Shown: in pieces, positions 12,290 to 22,490 of the stretch | Layout: every line of letters starts with the position of its first letter | How positions within the stretch are numbered: position 1 is the stretch's first letter | From: Halocaridina rubra | Taxonomy: Eukaryota; Arthropoda; Malacostraca; Decapoda; Atyidae | NCBI GenBank assembly: GCA_037179515.1 | Contig: JAXCGZ010021020.1 | Location: 1-64,000, forward strand | Direction: 5' to 3' | Length of the DNA stretch: 64,000 bases | Position numbers and translations under genes: made by a program | The notes under the pieces: model-generated | What the model saw: only the letters and a program-made list of their open reading frames with translations | What the model was told of the DNA's origin: nothing | The model's database searches: none

Positions 12290-13245
12290 AAATTTGCAGG
12301 AATTAGTGAGTATTCACCCCTTCTGCGGCATGAAAGACATACTGGCTGTGGCTCAGGACCTGGTCATGTACATCTACGAGCAAGGTTTTGTATGCCTAGT
12401 CATCCCAGAATCCCCTGGTCACAAAATAGCAGCTAACTTACATGCAGGACACCAAGGACTAGACTCAATGCTCAGGCGAGCCAGACAGACAGTATATTGA
12501 CCCGGCATGGAGGGGGATCTGTAGCACCACAGATCAATCTGTATCTCCTGCGACATCCACGCACTCTCCTCTCCCCTTGAGTCTCTAATTATGTCCCCTC
12601 TCTATTAATACCCTTGCCAACAATGGTGGTGGATCTCTTCCAGCTTGGGGGACATATACCTGATGTATGTGGATAGACTCACAGGTTGGCTGGATATTGA
12701 ACATTTTCCCAGTGGTACCTCCTCTAATGAGATCATCACTAAGTTCCGAGGATTCTTCTCTCGGTGGGGGTCAACGGAGTAGTTGCCGACGGACAGCAAA
12801 TCTAACCTGGGAAATGAGCAAAAGCTAACCTTTCTCTAGAGATGGGGTTCCAGTCCGCCTATCTTCCACACACTACCCAAAGTCTAATGGCAGAGCTGAA
12901 GTCACCATGGAGTTTTCTGAAAGGATATTTCACTTGAACACAGGTGCCAACGGCAGCTTGGACAGAGACAGGGCATCCCAGGCTCTACTCCAGTACCTAA
13001 GCACACCAACATGGAACATATGCAAGCCCTCAGCACAGTTGGCAATGGGGATACAGTTCAGAGGTGACGTATCAACAGTGAAGCAAAATTACAAAGCCAG
13101 TAGGTACTGGTGTCGCACTCTCCGTCAGCAGGAACTTCAAATGGCCAATGAGGGGGACACACCTGCATTTCCCCGAGGACAAGTCGTCCGTGAGCTAAAG
13201 CCTTTGCTAGTAGACTCTCACATCGACAATATATTGTCAGGCTAG
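12290..13245 (+). pseudogene. Gypsy pol: integrase
   Basis: The zinc-binding N-terminal domain is visible as HAGHQGLDSMLRRARQTV with YWPGM, followed by C-I-S-C near 12540 (HHCC type). The catalytic core shows the first Asp in VDLFQLGG near 12626, the second in ADGQQI near 12785, and the Glu in SNGRAEV at 12883-12903, so the three acidic positions survive with D-D and D-35-E-like spacing. At least four frame changes make it non-functional. The C-terminal part ends near 13245. Confidence 0.78.
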
Positions 13246-13630
13246 ATGGAAGAGGCATAGTATATTCATGAAACCGCAAACACTTGTGACAAGACGGTGT
13301 GATGCCCCCACTACACCCCAGTCAGTTTGTGATGGCAAATATCAACCAGCTGTCACTTGATCATCCTCACACCTGCGCTCGCTTCCCTTCCCCTGCAAAT
13401 AGAGTAATAGACCCCAACAACAGCAATAACCCCCCCCCCCCTTGCATCGAGACTATGCTTAATCTACTTCTATTTTTTCCCTTTTCAATATTTTTTATCA
13501 TTGATGTTGCATTATTTCCTCTTTGTCAGTATCTTATATTTTGTTTATTATCTGCTGCATATGTTGTTATTTGCATTATTGTTTATCTGTCTTAAGATTA
13601 TTATATATTTGCGTATATATAATCTTGGGG
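13246..13630 (+). other. Gypsy 3' internal region
   Basis: Non-coding, with a poly-C run near 13430-13440 and pyrimidine-rich sequence. A short purine-rich GGGGAAGATAA near 13627 sits where the polypurine tract is expected. Confidence 0.5.
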
Positions 13631-13779
13631 AAGATAACGAGTTGCTATTTCCTGTATGATAAGTTTTACCTAACATATGTTTTCAGGCCTTCCACACTGT
13701 CCAGTAGTTAGTCACGTTTCACCTGTCGCATAATAAGTTTGTGTTTCCTTAATGCTCGTATCACTCATCCACACCCACC
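13631..13779 (+). repeat. Gypsy 3' LTR
   Basis: Matches the 5' LTR end to end and is followed by the duplicated ACAT. Confidence 0.85.
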
Positions 13780-13783
13780 ACAT

Positions 13784-15020
13784 CCTGACTTGATGAATGT
13801 CATATCTAAATTGTACAACAATGACATTGCATGCAGAACCTATGGAAATGGAAAGAATTGGAATTTGAATATAGCAAGTGGTATCAGACAAAGATGTACG
13901 AAGTTGACTACATTATTTAGATGACTTATTTATAAGATAATACAGACAGTAGAAAATCTAGAGAAAGGATTTGAATATAATACTATAAGAAACAGCTCAC
14001 TTTTTTCCTGTCAGTGATGGAGTGTTACTTGCCAAGTCCACTGAGGAATCAAAGAAGATTGTTGACACCCTAAAAAAAGTTAGTGAAGAATGTGGGCTGA
14101 ACATAAACAAAAATAAAAGTGATATAATATTTTTTTATATGAAAACCAACTGGCTAATGGCCAGTCACCAACCTAAAAAAATACTTAGGAATATTAATCA
14201 GTTAAGATAGAAGCCTTTTAACTTTACACTGAGAAAGAGCTATATAAAAAGCCAAACAGCTGGCAAACTTTACTCACTCCGTTATTAAACAAAGTTGCAA
14301 TAAAATTTTAATTAGTAAACTCTTGTGGGAGAATTTTGTATTGTCAGACGTCTGGAGCAATTATTATTAATATTACAAAATCGGAAATAGCTACCTTACA
14401 GAAAGTTGAAAATTCTGTTTATAGAAAAATATTGAAAGCTCCAAAGCAGGCACAAGAGACAACATTCAGAGGAAAAATGTGCTATTCAACAATGGCTACA
14501 AGAATTGCTCTGGTTCAGACAGCATATCTAAAAAAAAACATAATGCAAGAGAAAAGAATCCCATTAATAAAGATCTTTGTTTTTTAGATTCTTTACCTAC
14601 AGATGGGTGGAACGGGTCATGGAGGACCCATAGGGTGCTCACCAGCAGGCACAGGCCCCAACCCCCCATTGTGGTGCCCAGCCACAGCAGTAAACTCCCC
14701 AGTAAGCAGCTTAAACTCTCTTGCCTGGAAGAGGCGCGATCCGTCGACCTCGCAAATGCGAGGCCAGAACTTTACCACTGTACTAGCCAGGAGGCTATTA
14801 ATAAAGAGAATAGGACAGCTGATAAGTACAGAAAAGAAGGACAAATAGATAAATGGAGTAGAATACTTTTCAAAGGAGACAAAGGTAGATGTACAGAGCG
14901 TAATAAAACATGACAGAAAATACAAATTTAAAGCTTGGGATACAAAAAATTTAAATTGGAGATTCAAGAGAAAGGGAGTTGGGATATATACCTGGAATTC
15001 AAGGAAGATCAAGAAGAAGA
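13784..15020 (+). pseudogene. LINE RT, 3' part (resumes after Gypsy)
   Basis: Continues the frame left at 10160: PDLMNVISKLYNND, GNGKNWNLNIASGIRQ (RT motif B region), then VSDGVLLAKS where the YADD box should be. VENSVYRKILKAPKQ at about 14405-14450 is a C-terminal block typical of this LINE type. A SINE splits it at 14574-14796; afterwards KAWDTKNLN near 14933 and YTWNSRKIKKKK near 14990 mark the end. Many stops. The original LINE, without inserts, would span at least 1.8 kb of RT. Confidence 0.78.
14574..14796 (-). mobile_element. tRNA-derived SINE (type B), minus strand
   Basis: The 5' head on the minus strand starts TCCTGGCTAGTACAGTGG, an A-box-like element, and continues to CCTCGCATTTGCGAGG and GGTCGACGGATCGCGCC, a B-box-like element. 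The tail is T-rich on the plus strand. It is flanked by the 11-bp direct repeat ATTAATAAAGA (14563-14573 and 14797-14807), a clear target-site duplication. Confidence 0.82.
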
Positions 15021-15640
15021 AGTAATCTACAATAACAGGCCTTTTTCTGTAATTCGTTTTTTATGATTGACACCTTGACAGGACAAGAAATGAAAAAATC
15101 TGCCATCATCGAGCCTTGGCACGAAGAAAACATAAAGTAAAATGAAGCATTGATGGGAGTGTTGTGACTTGTAAGATGTGGAGGGATAGTAAGAGATGTG
15201 CAACGAATATCCAAGAATATTTGGCGTTGATGTTGGCATAGAAAAAGAACCGTAACTGAAGGAAGACATAATATTGAACTGTCCTGAAAATTTCCATTTA
15301 AGTCTAGAAGGCTTTTCAGCTGTACCAATGTAGAAAATATAATCTGCCCTTGAATACTAGAAAAAGATTTAACTGAGGAAATGTAGCTGCAATCTGCGTG
15401 CATATAGCACCACAACAAGATAATTGATTTACTACTATGTAGAAATAAAAATGTAGTAGAAACGTGAGAAATTATCGATAATTCTGGAAAATAAGGGAAA
15501 GAAAATTTTTATAGAATAACACCAGCAGCTAAAGGCTATAATAGAGAGAATATGAATTAAACACTTAAAAAGTGTCGATATAAATGCAGAACTGAATAGC
15601 AGCTTGAAGTTGACTCGTCCTCCAGATTGACTGGATTTCG
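15021..15640. other. Non-coding, repeat-derived
   Basis: No gene. The block at about 15150-15260 (GTGTTGTGACTTGTAAGATG ... GAATATCCAAGAATATT) recurs at 46795-46865 and 58325-58400 and looks like a piece of a dispersed retroelement leader. Confidence 0.55.
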
Positions 15641-16331
15641 CCCTCTTCTCCTTTCCCACGTTGGAAAGTTAATAACGATAGTAAGACGTTGCCATTTCCG
15701 TTGTATTTTTTTCTCTCTCTCTTGAATGAGTAAAATCAGAATAGTGGGAATCTTTTATAAATCTTAGCTGAGGCTTTTTACCCACTTTTTGTTTTTTTTT
15801 TCTCTTTTGGGAGGGTTAAAATAGAAACGCAGGTCAAACGATTTTTGTTTTCGTCTCCTTTCAGGTACATTTTTGTGCTATAAAACCCTGTTAATTCTCT
15901 CCTTTTTCCAGTATCTGTTTTGTGAACAGTGCTAAGTGTTGTTAGTGTTTATTATCTAGGTGGTCAGTGATAAATTTCCTTTTCCGGGGTTTTTTATTTC
16001 TGTTTTAACCTAAGGAATAAATTCCTTTTCAGATTTTTTTTTTGTGCAAACCATCTTAAGTGATAAGTGATAAATACCTTTTCAGGCTTTAATTTTTTTT
16101 TATTTTTTCTATTGTATTTTTTGTGTTTTCAGCCCCGTTTGTGCATCCTTAGTGTTATAGCATGATCCATAACCGTTTCATAGTGGTAAGGCCTATATTA
16201 TTATATAAATCAATTTGATAAAGTGCTCAGTGAAAGTAACGACATATAGCGCTTAGTGAGGGTCTGTGGATCTGCGTGACTAGGTTCTAGTCATGCCCTC
16301 CTCCGACTCTCCTGCTAGCCCCTGGAGAAGG

Positions 16332-17640
16332 GATGGAGCTTGACCACCACCCCCAGGAGGGGTGGATGCTTGTGGGAAAGAAGAGGCAAAGGATGGCCTT
16401 TGGCAGCAGCCAAGAGAGCACTGCCACTCCAGTTCCTCCCGCAGCTTCGAAGTCCACCGCCATTAGAGAGCTCATCTCTTAATTCAGAGTTCAGCCCCCC
16501 TCCACTGCAGAGGCCTACACTCTCCTATGAGAGCTGGCAGACCATCTCACTGATATTGGCTGCACCATTAAACCCAATGTGCCAATGTGCAGGGTGAATT
16601 TATCATCCATCCATCGTCCACTGAAACTGGGGAGAAGATCCTTGACCTCAACTCTCCTCAACTGGCCGAGATGACCTCGGCTCAAAAAAAAAGGAAGTTC
16701 AACCTTGTTAACTTTCCTATTGCTTGGTCAATGGATCTATTGACCAAGCAGTCATACATCACCTATTCTTCATGCGGCTCCTCCAAGATTGAAGGGCAAA
16801 CCATCCCTTCAAAGCAAGTCTTAGTCCACATCTACGGTCCACCTCCTGCCCAAGTGAACCTTGGTATCTAGGGCAAATTCCATCTCAGGGATTATAACCC
16901 TGAACCCCTGATATGTTTCTGCTGTCAACAGTTTGGCCATCACCGGAACACCTGCCATTTCCTAGTGAGATGTGCTATCTGCAGTGGGGGTTATGCCACC
17001 GACCCTTGCCTCACCAAATACAAGGCCAATGAAGAGACAGTGGCCAAGTGCCCTAACTGCCGGGAGCGCCACCACACATGGAGTAATCGCTGTCCTGAGA
17101 GGATGAAGAGGATTCCTCAGAGACTCCTTTCCTCTGCTACTGCCGCCAACAACACCACCTCTACCTTCACTCCTGTTCCTCCTCTCATTTCCAATCCCTG
17201 GCACAGACCCTCTCCTGCCCCACCCAGACCCAACCTCCCTACCCAACACCCATCACACAAGACTAACCCGGCTCCTAACATGCTTACCACTCCTACTCCT
17301 ACACCAACTCCAACCACCTCCTCACACAAGAGTCATACTCCCACTAACACCCCACACAATACCCACACTAAATCACAACCCCACACAACACTCAGACTCA
17401 TAACACCACCTCTTACAATACTCATACTACAGCTACTACCACTCATAGACCTCCTAACCACACCAAGTCCCGGAACCCTAGACTTTGCACACGCACTCCC
17501 ACTTATTCTCAATAGCCTCTCCAGACACCTTCCTCTGCCTTATTATCATAACCCATTCCCAACCTCAACCCCTCTTCATGGTGGAAAACATCACCTGCCT
17601 CATTACTCAGAGTATTCAACAGCCATTTGACTTCTCACTG
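16332..17640 (+). pseudogene. LINE ORF1 (gag-like, CCHC zinc knuckles)
   Basis: The start ATG at 16332 opens MELDHHPQEGWMLVGKKR. After an RRM-like middle come CFCCQQFGHHRNTC (C-x2-C-x4-H-x4-C) near 16917, CAICSGGY near 16977, and CPNCRERHH...C near 17050. This triple zinc knuckle is typical of Jockey-clade ORF1 proteins, which bind the element RNA in the cytoplasm. The Thr/Pro-rich C-terminal tail (17150-17640) is low complexity. Stops near 16480, 16530 and 16869 break the frame. Confidence 0.82.
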
Positions 17641-17777
17641 CCAACGGCTCTCCCAGAGGCGCCCTCAATCAAGCCACTGAAATTACTCATAGCATCTTTG
17701 CCCAAGACCTCGTCTCCATGAACTACCACATGCCTCAACAGGCTGCCGCTTCTTCCCTTTCCACCTTTTTAATCTTC

Positions 17778-18670
17778 ATGACGCCTAATCTTCGTATCCT
17801 TCACTGGAATACACCAGGGTTTGAGACAAAAAATCCAACACTTGGAAGGCATTGCCAGGGCTGACAATATCGATGTCATCATTGTTCAAGAAACCCTGTG
17901 TATGGATCAAAACATCCCTAAAGTTTCCGGGTACCAGGGATTCTACCAACACTGGACTCCGGGGAAGAATAGAGGCAGCACCACCTTTATCAGGAAAAAC
18001 TTACTGGCCAAAGAAATCACCCAACCTGTCTTTTGTGGCAAAAGTGTCCATATTCTTGCTGTCAATATTAAACTACAGGGCAACTGCATAGATCTTTACA
18101 CCATCTATAGACAGCACAGTGGGTAGTCGCCGTGGCTCAGTCGGTAGCGTCTCCGACTTGAGGCGTCAGGTCGAGGGTTCGCGCCCCGTCACGGTCTGAG
18201 GTTAGCAAAGGCATGCACTCAGCGTAAGGATTACATCTGCCAAAACAAGTCCTTCGCAAGAAGGCAACCGTCCTAGCCCTTGGTTGATAAGGGAGTCCGT
18301 GACGTAAAACCGGAACCATAGACAGCACAGTGGTGACTTAGACCTGTCTGCCCTCTTCGGTTTAGCCAGCCATCGCGACTTGGTAACAGGAGACGACTTT
18401 AATGTGCACCATCCAAGATTCAGGTATGAGTACCCCTGTGCAGTGGGCAGACACATCATGAGTCTGCTAGATAACCAAGAAGACATCACCTTGCTGAACA
18501 ACCACATGCCAACTCACCACAGAGGTGGATTACTGGATCTCACCTTCGTCTCCAACTCCCTAAAACAAGACGCCACTTGGAGAGTTCACCCCCTGGTCAC
18601 GAGTGACCACTATGGGATCCACCTCAAGCTACCAATTCCTGAAATCTTCCAAATCCCTGCTCCACCTCCT
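17778..18670 (+). pseudogene. LINE ORF2: AP-like endonuclease domain
   Basis: MTPNLRILHWNT begins the domain; a one-base shift then leads to LRQKIQHLEG and NIDVIIVQETLC (metal-binding Glu at about 17888). After the SINE come GDDFNVHHP near 18392 (the conserved GDFN motif with one extra residue), LDLTFVSN near 18535 and SDHYGIHL near 18603 (catalytic Asp-His). This is the nuclease that nicks the target to prime reverse transcription. Excising the SINE plus one target repeat rejoins the frame as IYRQHSG-DLDLS. Confidence 0.85.
18123..18317 (+). mobile_element. tRNA-derived SINE (type A), 195 bp
   Basis: The head contains GTGGCTCAGTCGGTAGCG (A box) and GGTCGAGGGTTCGCGCCCC (B box), the internal RNA polymerase III promoter of a tRNA. 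The body is TGAGGTTAGCAAAGGCATGC to ACGTAAAACCGGAACC. It is flanked by the 16-bp duplication ATAGACAGCACAGTGG (18107-18122 and 18318-18333). A second copy lies inverted at 25103-25298. Confidence 0.92.
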
Positions 18671-18929
18671 TGATGGAATTTCAAGACGGCTGACTGGGGC
18701 CGATTCCATGAGCACCTCAGCAATTGGCAGTCAGCTTATACACCACCTGGAGATATTGACCAAGCTGAAGGTGAGTAAGTTTGCCTTGCAAGCCTCAGCA
18801 GTCTCCTCTATCCCCCTCTGGAATCCACATCACGCTAATCATCCTGACAGGTGGTACTACTGTGATAGAGTCAAAGAACTCAATCACCGGCTCAACATTG
18901 TCCAAAAATGCACAGGAACTGTTGCACTG

Positions 18930-20520
18930 AAGACTCCTACCGTACTCTCCAGATAGTCAAAGAACATGTCCATGAAGAGACATGAGAAATTAAGGGGAAA
19001 AAATGCCTTACGTGGTGTTTCACCCTAGATGCTCACAGCTCTGTGGGCCAAATGTGGAGGAATATCAACTCTTTTGCTAAAGGGAGGCCTCCTAGAATCA
19101 TCCCTCACAGGGACCCCAGTAGGGTAGCTGAAGGACTCTCCACCAAATTCACAAAGAGGGCTAAGTCTGACCAGCTCCCCATCACAACCAGAGCAACTCT
19201 TCAGGGTCTCACCGCTGCAAGATGGGATGAAGTAGAAGAGGCCATCAACACCAAAGATCAAGCAGATGCCCCCTTCACTCTGACTTAGCTGCAGAAAGTG
19301 AGCAAGAGCTCCAATAACACAGCCCCTGGTGGGAACAGAGTCACATACTCGATGATTCAGAATATGGAGCCCCAAGGGGAGCTTGCTCTACTCTCTCTGG
19401 TTAACAAGACATATACTCAGAGAGTAAGATCAGCTTCATGGAACAGGGCAGATATTCAGCCCATTCCTAAGCCAATAGATCTGGATAACCCACGCCCTAT
19501 CTCCCTCTAAAGCTGCCTGGGCACAACGCCAGTAAAGATGGTGCTTAACAGATTTTATTTGAAGAACCCACCTTTCCACAAAAATATGTTCACCTACCAG
19601 CAAGGCTTAGGCACCTCAGAATGCATAGCTTCCATGCTATCATTCATCAATGATCACCATGGATGCATCGTTTTTCTTGATCTCGAGATAGCCTTCAAGC
19701 TTGCCAATGTTCCGGCAATACTCTCTGTTCTGGTCGCTATGCAGATCAAAGGAAACTTTCTCTCCTGGATCAAGCTGAGTCTATAAAACCATAGCGCTCG
19801 AGTCAAAATGGCATTATTCAACTATAAAGTCCATGAAAATGGGACCCTCCCAAGGTGGAATTCTCAGCCCTTTCCTCCTCAATTGTCTCATGGAGAAAAT
19901 CATGGACATTGCGCTACCACCTGGTGCTAAGATCTTCAAATATGCTGACGGCTTTGCCCTCGTCACAAGCGGCGACAGGAATTTAATCAAGATCCAGCGC
20001 TGCCTCACCAAGATTTACAAAGCCTACATCTCCCTTAGACTAAAAATAAACACCCTCAAAACCAAGGCACTCCCCATCCACCAATGGAGACCAAACACTA
20101 AACTGGTAATAGGCAATAAGCCTGTGGATTAGCATGCCAAGCACCTCTACCTGGGTGCATACATCGATAGCCGACTAACCTTCAGACCCGAGATACAACA
20201 CTTGCATGACAAATGTAAATTACACCAAACCGTCCTTCGACAGATATCGAGCATTTTCGACAGCGCATTCTTCAGTCTCTTTAGAACCTTCTATGTGCAA
20301 GGCATACGAAGCTCGTAGACTGTGCATGTCCCCAACTCTGGCAACTGAAAGACCAACAATGAGACAAGATAGAGGTAATACAAAATTATGCCATGCGGAC
20401 CATGCTAGGAGCTCCAATGTGGACCAAGAGAGAACACCACCAGCTGGAATCAACCTCATGCCACTTAAACTCAGATCTCTTCAAAGATTAACCCTCTCAG
20501 TGGCAAAAACTACCACGGCT
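18930..20520 (+). pseudogene. LINE ORF2: reverse transcriptase domain
   Basis: RT traces: NTAPGGNRVTYSMIQNM (19315-19365), PIPKPIDLDNPRPISL (19463-19510), GCIVFLDLEIAFKLAN near 19660-19700 (motif A, the D of AFD lost), SQGGILSPFLLN (19848-19883) and KYADGFALVTSG near 19938. The catalytic YADD box reads YADG, so the polymerase is inactive even apart from the frameshifts. LYLGAYIDSRLTF at about 20145 marks the thumb. Confidence 0.8.
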
Positions 20521-20759
20521 TAACGTCCCTGCCTCACCAGCTCCAACTTCCGGCTAGCTCTAAATTACCAACAGGACCTCCCTGCAAGAACCTGGGCAGC
20601 CATTGCTAAGATCTAGGACACTCCTCTCCCTGACTACCAATGCCCTCCTCCAAGGGACGATCAGCTGCTCGACATAAAAATCGGGCTGCCAGACAACCCA
20701 AAAAGCTCACTTAACCCACTTGTCCTTAAAAACACATACAAATTTCAGAGCTGGAGCAG

Positions 20760-21475
20760 GCCAAACTCCCAAATCATCTACACTGATGGCTCAGTCAATC
20801 AAGAAAATGGAGCCTCAACAATGCCTTCACCACTGAAGACCACATCCAATCCTGGAGACTGTTGAACTCCTACTCCTCGCTCCAAACTGAGCTGGTTGCC
20901 ATGGCCAATGCCCTCAGTTTCTTCTCCCAGCAAGAAACTGACCATGCCCTTAATCATTCCAACTCTAAAGGTGCCCTCATGGCATTCAAGAAGCCACTCC
21001 TCAAAGATAACGTGAAAATTATTGCCAGCATTCTTCACCTTTACCACATGGCAGTCAGCACTGGAAAAGCCATCACTCTCGCTTGGATTCTCAGCCATGT
21101 CGGCATCAAGGGAAATGAAGAAGCTGACCAAGCTGCCAAACAAGTCTCTCTCTAAGCAAAGTCAAATATCCCTGCCTCTTGGGACTCTCCAGATCAAAAC
21201 CTCCTTAACCTATCACTATCCGGACACAAATTGTGTACTGACACCGGTTCTCCCTCCACCTGGTGGGACAAAGCCAACACCAATCTCCAGCACAGCACCC
21301 TGCCTAAAAGCCACCACAGAAGCACAGCAGCAATCTTGCACCATCAGAGACTTGGTTATAAGTGCACCTGGCAAATAGTGGAAGATGTCGTTAGGGAGTG
21401 CACTTTCTGTCAGAAATCCTTGCCGCATCCACTGATCCACTACATCCTCAAATGTGAAGTCTTTTCTGAAATTTG
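20760..21475 (+). pseudogene. LINE ORF2: RNase H domain and C-terminal zinc knuckle
   Basis: IIYTDGSVNQENGAS near 20775 gives the first Asp. LQTELVAMANAL near 20880 gives the Glu. HSNSKGALMAF near 20955 has Asn where the second Asp is expected. AWILSHVGIKGNEEADQAAK near 21082-21140 carries the His and last Asp. The tail CTFCQKSLPHPLIHYILKC near 21400-21455 is the terminal zinc-knuckle-like motif of I/R1-like elements. A LINE RNase H of this kind points to the I/Jockey/LOA group. Confidence 0.82.
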
Positions 21476-22199
21476 ACAGAAGACTAGTTCTCCAGCAACG
21501 CCTAGCATGGATCCCAATGCCATTTATCTTGCTAGCGCCATAATCAGGATTGCAACAATGAACTTCATGGACAGCTTACTGAACATCATCAGTCAGTACC
21601 CGTCTCCTAGACAACCAGGCAACATCTCACACCCTTCATCAAGACATGAGCTTATGAGGTTGAAAACCTATTCCTCAGCCTCTCCAGTATGAGCCCAATG
21701 CATGCTGGTGTGGTTCCAAAAGGAAGCCTTGTCTTTGCTGGTCGTCAGCAAGACCCGTTCTTTGTATTAATTTTTCTCTTCCGTATTTTGTTCATCCATT
21801 AATTTTTCATTTTAATATATTCATAAATTTGTTTTTGTCTAGTTTCTTTTACCCTTCCTTCCTGGTGGTCCTCTAGGGATTAAAGGCATGCATGCAGCAC
21901 CATCATCTCTCCCTTCTTCACCCCTATCCTATCTCAACTTTTCCTTTCCTTTCTACAAGGCACCTCAAAAATTGATGGAGACTATTAATTCTGAGCAGCA
22001 CACTTCTGTTCCCTCTTATCATTACAGATGTATTCCAGATCCAGACTATCCCACCTGCTAGCCCACCAAGGCCCAGCCACCATCAGAGGTGGATATTGAT
22101 AATGAACGAATGAACAATATTTTAGGAAGCTTAATGAGTGTTCAGTATGGTGACTACCTTGGATAAATAATTTCATATTAAGCAATACACATAATAGTC

Positions 22200-22490
22200 T
22201 AGTCGGAAGAAGGGGTCCACGTATATCTAGTGGATTTTTTGTTGGCACCTGTTTTATTCAATGCTTTGAGGTGTCTATTTTAAGATTTTGACAGGCAACA
22301 GGCTCATATAATGCCCCACGGGGTTTGTTTTTACCCTTTATTACAAATAATTGGTACGTGGATGCGAACTCTAGAAACATTAGAAAGTCGCATAAGTTTT
22401 GAACTAATCAACATGCAGGGACAAATGAACACATTTTCCCGTACAATTTTGATCCCAAAAATCTATTGAATTAGACGTTTTTCAGTTTTA
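22200..22490. repeat. Left terminal inverted repeat
   Basis: Contains GGTCCACGTATATCTAGTGG, CACCTGTTTTATTCAATGC and TTACAAATAATTGGTACGTG. Roughly 80% identical to the inverted right end. Confidence 0.85.

Larger units (their letters stand above)
10161..13779 (+). mobile_element. Gypsy-type LTR retrotransposon inserted in a LINE
   Basis: Two ~150 bp LTRs enclose a decayed pol in the order protease-linker, RT, RNase H, integrase. It is flanked by the 4-bp repeat ACAT (10157-10160 and 13780-13783), which fits the short duplications made by Gypsy integrases. Removing the element and one ACAT restores the host LINE frame across the junction. At 3.6 kb it is short for the family: gag is absent and the RT centre is deleted. 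Confidence 0.9.
15641..22110 (+). mobile_element. Jockey/I-type LINE, near full length, with RNase H
   Basis: A single plus-strand element: leader (about 15640-16331), ORF1 gag (16332-17640), ORF2 with AP endonuclease, RT and RNase H (17778-21475), then a 3'UTR to about 22110 ending in short TGAA/TGAT repeats. At 6.4 kb it is close to full length. All ORFs carry stops and frameshifts. It is interrupted by a SINE at 18123-18317. Confidence 0.85.

Noticed and set aside
14730..14796. tRNA gene on the minus strand
   Set aside because: Head of a SINE with flanking direct repeats and a non-tRNA tail.
17150..17640. Thr/Pro/His-rich frame as a separate mucin-like protein
   Set aside because: It is continuous with the LINE ORF1 zinc-knuckle frame and is low complexity.
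18123..18195. Functional tRNA gene
   Set aside because: The tRNA-like head is fused to a SINE body with a target duplication, and a second copy has the same body.
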